64,000 nt of DNA. Source: Escallonia rubra (taxonomy: Eukaryota; Streptophyta; Magnoliopsida; Escalloniales; Escalloniaceae). How positions within the stretch are numbered: the first letter of the stretch is position 1; every line of letters starts with the position of its first letter. The stretch is from contig JAVXUO010001389.1 of NCBI GenBank assembly GCA_033065855.1, positions 1 through 64,000 of the forward strand. The letters run 5' to 3'. Shown here in pieces: positions 58,664 through 64,000 of this stretch. The notes beneath the pieces are model-generated. The model was not told the origin of the DNA, made no database searches, and worked only from the letters and a program-made list of their open reading frames with translations. A program made the position numbers and the translations under genes.

Positions 58664-61282
58664 TTAAGGACCATTTTGCCCCTCCTCATTTCCCAGTGGT
58701 ATTGTGCAAGTCCTTCTGTTATGCTTAGCACCTTTGCACCTGTTACACCTGATTCCTGTAAGGCCCCTCCTCAATTTTAGAGACTGGGTGGCATTAGCTC
58801 TTGGTTCGTCTGGTTGTCTCCTCCTATCAGTGGATGGTCTACCAGGCTGGTTGTCAGATATATGTGGTAATATTGAGGGTAATCCTGTCTTGAGCCACAT
58901 ATCACTACTATTCACAGGGAAAACCATGTACTCATATCCTTTCATGAAGGTATTCTTCCTGTGACAGTCAACAACATACTCATATGGCATGACACCTTGT
59001 AATACATTGCTGCCACATCATGTACACATGGGATGCCTGTCAAATCCCATGCCCTACAGTAGCAAGTGTGGAAATCCAAGTTCACAGTAAACTGACCCCC
59101 TCTTGTCATACTTACTTGGTAAATTCCTCTTCTAGACCAAGTTGCAGTAGCCAACCAGCTGCCTTCTTTATATTATCTAACTTCTTAGCAACTCTAGGTG
59201 TAAAAGGGCCATCGTAAGCTTCTTCGTCATTGTTTCTCTTTGCATCATCATTCTCTTCATCAGGTACTCCCTAATCACCTCAAGACACTGTATTATTTGT
59301 TTGTCTCTTGCATCCAATATATTACCATTAGAGCTCTCACATAGGTTATTACACAACAGGTCACACTTAAGGAAAGTCCTAAAGTTTGACCTGGACCAAT
59401 GTGAAGCTGGTCTATCTGCCAACCACTGCCATGCTTCCTCACTTATTGAGGCATCAATGCTGTTGAGACCAACAACAGTAAGAATCTGCCACTTCGTTGC
59501 ACCTTTCAAGTGACAACCATCTAACCCTATTAAGGGTCTGCACTGTTCCAGGAATCCCCTTTTAAGACAACCGAGGCAGATATATATTCTTTGAAAGACA
59601 TGGTGTTCCCCACTACTGTCTACCTGTAAATTAACAGTAGTCCCAGGGTTGGTCCTTTTCAATTCCTCAGCATAGTCCCACAGTTGTGCAAATTGCTCTT
59701 GGACACTGCCTTCAATTAGAACCATTGCCTTTTTTCTAGCCCTATCCCCCTTCCAGTTAGAGACATTAACCACAAAATCCTCTTCAACTTGACTTCTGAA
59801 TGCATGTACTGGCGATGTGGGATTAATTCTCAACTTCTTCTTATACTGCTCAGACAGAAAGTTAGAGGTTGCATATCTAACATTATGGCTTCTACCACAA
59901 ATGTGATCTAGGCCAAATTTTTTTATTTGAAATGTATCTTCGTCATGTTTCAGGGAAGCCAAAATCTCCCATAGACATGTCCCTTTTTTTGGGCTCACAC
60001 ACAGTTGACACCCTCCTCTTCTCAAATTTCTTGAACTTTAAAAACTTATTCCCATGCTTTAAAGCATATGGCCTGACAACATTCTGGAATTCAATCTTAT
60101 CCCTAAAGCACATCCCAACCTCAAACTTATAATCAACCATAGTCTCAGCATCCTTGAAGTTCAATCTTGTTTTGTTAAAGATTGGAAAAGTAGGAATCAA
60201 ACCACAACCCTCATCATCTTACCCATGCAAACTCCTAGCAGCAGTGTCATCATCTCCACAGTCTGGATCACTATCTTTATCTGCTTCATCTAAAGTCTCA
60301 ACCACATCTTTATCTATATTTTGCTGATATATTGTATCATCATCAACCTCAACCTCAGTCTCATCAATTCTACAGTCAACATCCTCATAATCACCATCAG
60401 ATTCTTCTTCACATGTAGACTCATCATGGTCATGCTCTTCTTCAGTACTTCTATTGCTAGTAAAGAAATGTTCTGACCCCATTCTAGCATCTCTATTATC
60501 CTCATGTTCTTCTTCAACTCTTGCATCTCTGTTATCCTCATGTTCTTCTTCAACCCTAGCATTGCTAGTATCCTCATGTTCTTCTTCAACTCTAGCATTG
60601 CTAGTATCCTCTTCTTCAACTCTAGCATCTCTGTTATTCTCATGTTCTTCTTCAACTCTAGCATTGCTAGTATCCTCATGTTCTTCTTCAACTCTAGCAT
60701 TGCTAGTATCCTCATGTTCTTCTTCAACTCTACCATTGCCAGTATCCTCAAGTTCTTCTCTTTTACTCTAGCATTGTTAGAAAGTTCATTATTTGAATCA
60801 TTATCAGAATCACTATCATCTGTGTAATCATCTAGATCAACCACTTCCACACTTTCACTTTCAATACCCTGCCTACCAACAAACTACCCTGTGGCTTCTG
60901 GCAATGTTTGAAAAGTTTGTGTATGAAGTACATAAACTTCTATCACCATCCTAGGGGGAAGCAACTGGCACATAGTCAATATATTAAGGTCATTGGCTAT
61001 AAATACTAGGCCATTATCTAGGGTACACCCAGGGGTCAGGTACACTAACCCTGAACAATCACCATATCCCACCTTCCTAAGCATCCTATGTAATAATTGT
61101 ATGTTCATCCTGTCTGAATCTACATTCTCAAAATAAGTCAACCTACCACCAGAATATATCTTCTTTCCAACATTATGCATTTGTCCACCACTCCTCATTT
61201 TCAGGGTGAAGTATGGCAGGGAAGGATCTACAGTATAAATGATACAGTTATTATCAATAAAATATAAGACATATTGTATCAA
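58664..61282 (-). pseudogene. MuDR-family transposase, decayed
   Basis: Read leftward: an N-terminal PB1-like region (61282-60884), an acidic linker (60880-60220), the MuDR N-terminal domain (60200-59750, with FEVGMCFRDKIEFQNVVRPY), part of the MULE catalytic domain (RPLIGLDGCHLKG, first catalytic Asp, at about 59520), the PASHWSRSNFRTFLKCDLLCNNLCES block, a SWIM zinc finger (CYCRAWDLTGIPCVH, about 59040) and a C-terminal zinc knuckle CNRCKGAKHNRRTC (about 58725). Between LTVVGLNSID and EEAWQWLADRPASHW about 120-130 residues, including the second Asp and the Glu of the DDE triad, are missing at about 59455. There is also an in-frame stop near 60884 and several frame changes. The protein cannot be active. 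Confidence 0.88.
60483..60775 (-). repeat. 36-bp coding minisatellite in the transposase acidic linker
   Basis: Eight copies of a 36-bp unit (one shortened to 30 bp) encoding ARVEEEHEDTSN-like 12-residue repeats. The opposite strand gives Ser/Cys-rich spurious frames. Copies are nearly identical, so expansion was recent compared with the decay of the gene. Confidence 0.88.
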
Positions 61283-61299
61283 TACACTTTATATTATAT

Positions 61300-61689
61300 T
61301 AAAATAATTTAAAATTTTAGTCCACTGACATAGTGGTCCAAAAATTGGAAAAGCATGTCAATTTTTTATGAAAATGTGGTCAATCCACTGTCAACAACCA
61401 ACCAACCCCCCCCCCCCCCCCCCCCCCCCCAATAAGATTGTAAAATAATTAAGAATCCAAAAAGTGAAGATTTAAGAAGCATACTAGTGGTATATTTATA
61501 CGCACATACCCCCAAACGTAAACAGTAAACCCTTATAATCTCTTATGCACAAACCCACAAAAGTCAACATGAAACCCTAACTCCATGGCAAACACTCAAC
61601 ATAATAAAAAAAAAAAATTAAGAACAGAAACCCTAATCTTACAAATAATAACCAGGCACGAAAAAAAAAACTGTCATTAGAACTGTACA
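61300..61689. other. AT-rich DNA with poly-C run
   Basis: 5' flank of the transposase gene; nothing coding is seen. A run of 25 C lies at 61406-61430, and several A-runs at 61.61-61.67 kb. Confidence 0.6.
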
Positions 61690-63437
61690 GTGATGGCATC
61701 AAGAGGCTTCTCTTCGTTCTGAGTCAAGCTGTATCACTCTGCGACTGTGAGTTCCTTCTGCAAGTTCTTCTTCTCTCCTTCCCACCATGTGACTCTGGCG
61801 TCTTCAAGTATTGCCTCCTCCAACAAAGAGGCTCCTCGCTGCTGATTCTGGTTCGTTGGTTTCCCTTTTCGTGTGTTCCCCCGACTTGATTTCTCGTGGG
61901 TTGATCTTTGGGTGAGGCTGCATGCATTCCGACTGAATGTTTTTTCTATGAAGCGGCTACCACCTTGGGCGCATACTTTGGTCAAGTGATCGATGTGGAT
62001 TGGTCCAATTGACGACAGCAGCGTCATGACTATCTTTGCATTATAATTCGCGTTCAGGTGACTGATCCTCTGATAGCTGGGGTCTTCTTGCCCATGGTGG
62101 CTGAACATTGCAATTGGGTTTCGGCTTCGTATGAAAAATTATTCCACATTTGTTACCATTGCGGTGTTATCGGTCATGTGAACACAGATTTTAGGCTTTC
62201 GCTCCAAAATGTTCGCCGGCTAGTGGAGTCTGTATTGGCGAGGTATTATTCTCCGTCCAATACAGGCTTGTTTTATCAAGTTCAACGTCCATTGTATTCT
62301 TGCTAACTACGGGCTTTTGCGAATACTCATCGGAATCGAACCAGTCATATTCGGTTCATCAATGACCTCGAGGTACCTATCGATTCTGATGATGACATAG
62401 GGCTCCCTGCTTCCGTGAGTAGTGAATCGGTCATTGGCTCTACACTTTCTCTGATTCCTTCGATTTCTTCTAGTTTCCACTTATGTGATGTTGAGTTCAC
62501 GGATCAGATGTCAGAAACTCTTTTGGCGGGATCAGACAAGTCAGAAATGTCCTCGTCGGCAGCCGCGTTGCCAGAATCTTTATCGCCGGCTAACTCTCCT
62601 GGCAATTCCGGCCTAATTGGGCATGCTCTACATGGCAGCCATGTGTCTGATGACTCACCTCATGCTTTGACTGACACCTCACCTACTGAGGGGTACTGTC
62701 CTGACGCGTGGCATTCCACTGATGTGTTGGCTTCGGAGGTGGTATCTGCTGTGTTTAAGGCAACAGCTAACAAGAATCATCTTAGCCTTGTGGGTGGGCT
62801 AGGCCGTCGATGGGCTGATTTTATATTTGGGCATGCCGCTCGTGCATTTGGAATTAATCTGTATGGGCTGTTTAGTCCAAGTACTTCCACCCGCTCTGCA
62901 CAAATTAGCCAGTCCAAAGACAAGGCTATTATTTCAGATGCTAGCTCACTTGCGGAAGACACCAAGGACTCTGATCTGTTTTGGAACTTTATTATAGAAG
63001 GTACTGGGCTTCTCGATCAATATGGGCTGGAGCGCTCTAGCTCTCGTCCTAACGGGCCAACTAATAGTGACCCAACTCCCTCTCTCGCTCAGGATGCTGT
63101 CCAGCATGTAGACTGTTTCGGGCAGCCCTGCGTCGTTGGGTCAGGCCCAGATTCTCGAGGCCTGCCGCCTCCAATGATCGTCGTTCAGCGGATGTTCAGT
63201 CTCAGATTAAGTTCGTCATCTGAGGAATCGGAGACGACGGCCAGCTCAGTTCAGCCAACTCATTTTCCAGATTCAAGAATCGAGCAGTGTGATCCTAGTC
63301 AAGCCCTTATTTTGTGCAGTGCTATGATGGGCATGGATGAGTTTCAGCGACGAATGGGATGTGGCAGATGTACTTCTGGTTCATCTTCCGAGTCATCTAA
63401 CAATGGGCGAAAACTACTGGGTGAGGCGTTGTCATGA
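61690..63437 (+). mobile_element. L1-type LINE remnant, ORF1 region
   Basis: The + strand carries a decayed ORF1: a WVRLHAFRLN-like and GQVIDVDW-like segment of the DUF4283 domain (about 61.90-62.0 kb), then VSASYEKLFHICYHCGVIGH (62058-62306), the zf-CCHC_4 zinc knuckle with the last Cys changed to Phe. A 340-codon open stretch (62415-63437) is the Ser/Gly-rich C-terminal part of ORF1. The first part is frameshifted. No ORF2 (endonuclease and reverse transcriptase) follows, so the copy is cut off or interrupted after ORF1. ORF1 binds the element's RNA. Confidence 0.8.
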
Positions 63438-63575
63438 ATGACACCCCGCGAGACCTAGCTGCACCAACAGTCAATAACCAGCAGCACAGGCCACTGAAAA
63501 TTAGAGTTAAAGTGCCACCAGATGTGGGAAGAAATTAAACAGAGAAATATGGAGGGAAGCAACAGCCATTAAGAA

Positions 63576-63695
63576 GGAAGTGAGCGTGAGGCGCGTAAAG
63601 CAATAAATGGGTGGGAAAGTGACAGCCACGAGCTCGGAAGTGAGCGTGAGGCGCGTAAAGCAATAAATGGGTGGGAAAGTGACAGCCACGAGCTC
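63576..63695 (+). repeat. Perfect 60-bp tandem duplication
   Basis: 63576-63635 and 63636-63695 are identical (each starts GGAAGTGAGCGTGAGGCGCG and ends CCACGAGCTC). A weaker partial copy (GGAGGGAAGCAACAGCCATT) precedes them. Confidence 0.95.
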
Positions 63696-63696
63696 A

Positions 63697-64000
63697 GCAG
63701 ATTTCCAAGGAGGATTTGGCCGTTAGGATTTCTAGCAGCATTAATGCTTTATTTTGATTTTCAGTTAGTTGTTTTTACATTTTCTGATCTTCCAAGAATA
63801 TTTGAAAATTCTGACTTGGGAAGAAAGATTTGGAAAGGCTGTGTAAAGGGGAAATCATGAGAAGAAGAATAGAAATGAAAATCACTGTTATCTTCTCTCT
63901 TCTATTTTCTTCTCTGTATTTGGCCAGCTGAGCTGGATTCTCCTTTAATTCGAGTGCAATTTCCTCAGTAGCTGCGAATCATTCCTTCGCTGTTACATTT
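63697..64000 (+). repeat. Possible LTR sequence running off the window
   Basis: Sequence such as TTATTTTGATTTTCAGTTAG, GAAATGAAAATCACTGTTAT and a TCTCTTCTATTTTCTTCTCT tract resembles the R/U5 part of Copia-type LTRs in + orientation. The partner and the end are not in the window. If real, the 60-bp duplication would lie in its upstream part. Confidence 0.3.

Larger units (their letters stand above)
56120..61300 (-). mobile_element. MuDR-type Mutator-like element with convergent second gene
   Basis: Contains a decayed mudrA-type transposase gene (58664-61282, minus) and a convergently read small gene (56720-57288, plus), the arrangement of maize MuDR. The left terminus appears at 56120, GGGATTAATTTTACGCTACACC, followed by AGGGGTCAATTGCACCCAGC; its design matches other MULE ends in the window (GGGTTAATTACACTT). 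No matching right terminus was found before the LINE remnant, so the right end is lost, or displaced. Confidence 0.8.

Noticed and set aside
60454-60827. Ser/Cys-rich frames on the + strand
   Set aside because: Antisense shadow of the 36-bp acidic repeat of the MULE transposase.
63697-64000. Start of a host gene
   Set aside because: Pyrimidine-rich leader look fits an LTR as well; no open frame follows inside the window.
1-64000. tRNA, rRNA, CRISPR or bacterial-type operons
   Set aside because: No cloverleaf, rRNA core or regularly spaced direct-repeat array with unique spacers was seen; the DNA is plant nuclear.

Overview
The window is nuclear DNA of a flowering plant, most likely a eudicot. 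It is AT-rich, its two host genes have plant-type introns, it contains a GAMYB-class R2R3-MYB and a plant 2-oxoglutarate-dependent dioxygenase, and most of the rest is plant transposons (Sirevirus-type Copia, Gypsy, L1-type LINE, hAT, PIF/Harbinger, Mutator-like and Helitron). The species cannot be named from the sequence. No rRNA, tRNA or CRISPR array was seen. All boundaries and repeat counts come from reading by eye; no database search was run.

Layout. 1-7509: a Sirevirus-type Copia element on the + strand, cut by the window start, with one long terminal repeat (LTR). 7526-8747: an Ac-like non-autonomous hAT. 8756-10839: no gene seen. 10840-15279: a second hAT, hosting a PIF/Harbinger MITE (12596-13426) and a Mutator-like element (MULE, 13867-14964). 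15288-18046: LINE-like remnant ending in poly-A, split by a third hAT (16102-17232) that carries an arabinogalactan-like gene fragment. 18457-19959: intact two-exon dioxygenase gene. 19960-28090: mostly unrecognised sequence, with a Copia LTR/RNase H fragment (23518-25264) and a probable MULE remnant. 28095-45300: an old tandem duplication whose second copy is split by a Helitron (29235-44988). The Helitron contains a minus-strand Sirevirus (31946-43925), and the left LTR of that Sirevirus contains a 1.6-kb palindromic MULE (32133-33742).

47342-50540: intact three-exon GAMYB-like gene on the minus strand, with promoter candidates around 50.8-51.0 kb. 51.8-55.5 kb: decayed Gypsy DNA with a fourth hAT (53776-54427). 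56120 to about 61300: a MuDR-type MULE whose decayed transposase gene (minus strand) converges on a small GRF-zinc-finger/coiled-coil/transmembrane gene (+ strand). 61690-63437: L1-type LINE ORF1 remnant. 63438-64000: a perfect 60-bp tandem duplication and possible LTR sequence running off the window.

The two host genes show no sign of working together: one is a specialised-metabolism-type oxygenase, the other a transcription factor of the gibberellin/anther/pollen GAMYB clade. The most informative structures are the dated nest (tandem duplication, then Helitron, then Sirevirus, then foldback MULE), the mudrB-position GRF gene, and four hAT elements with recognisable 8-bp target duplications.
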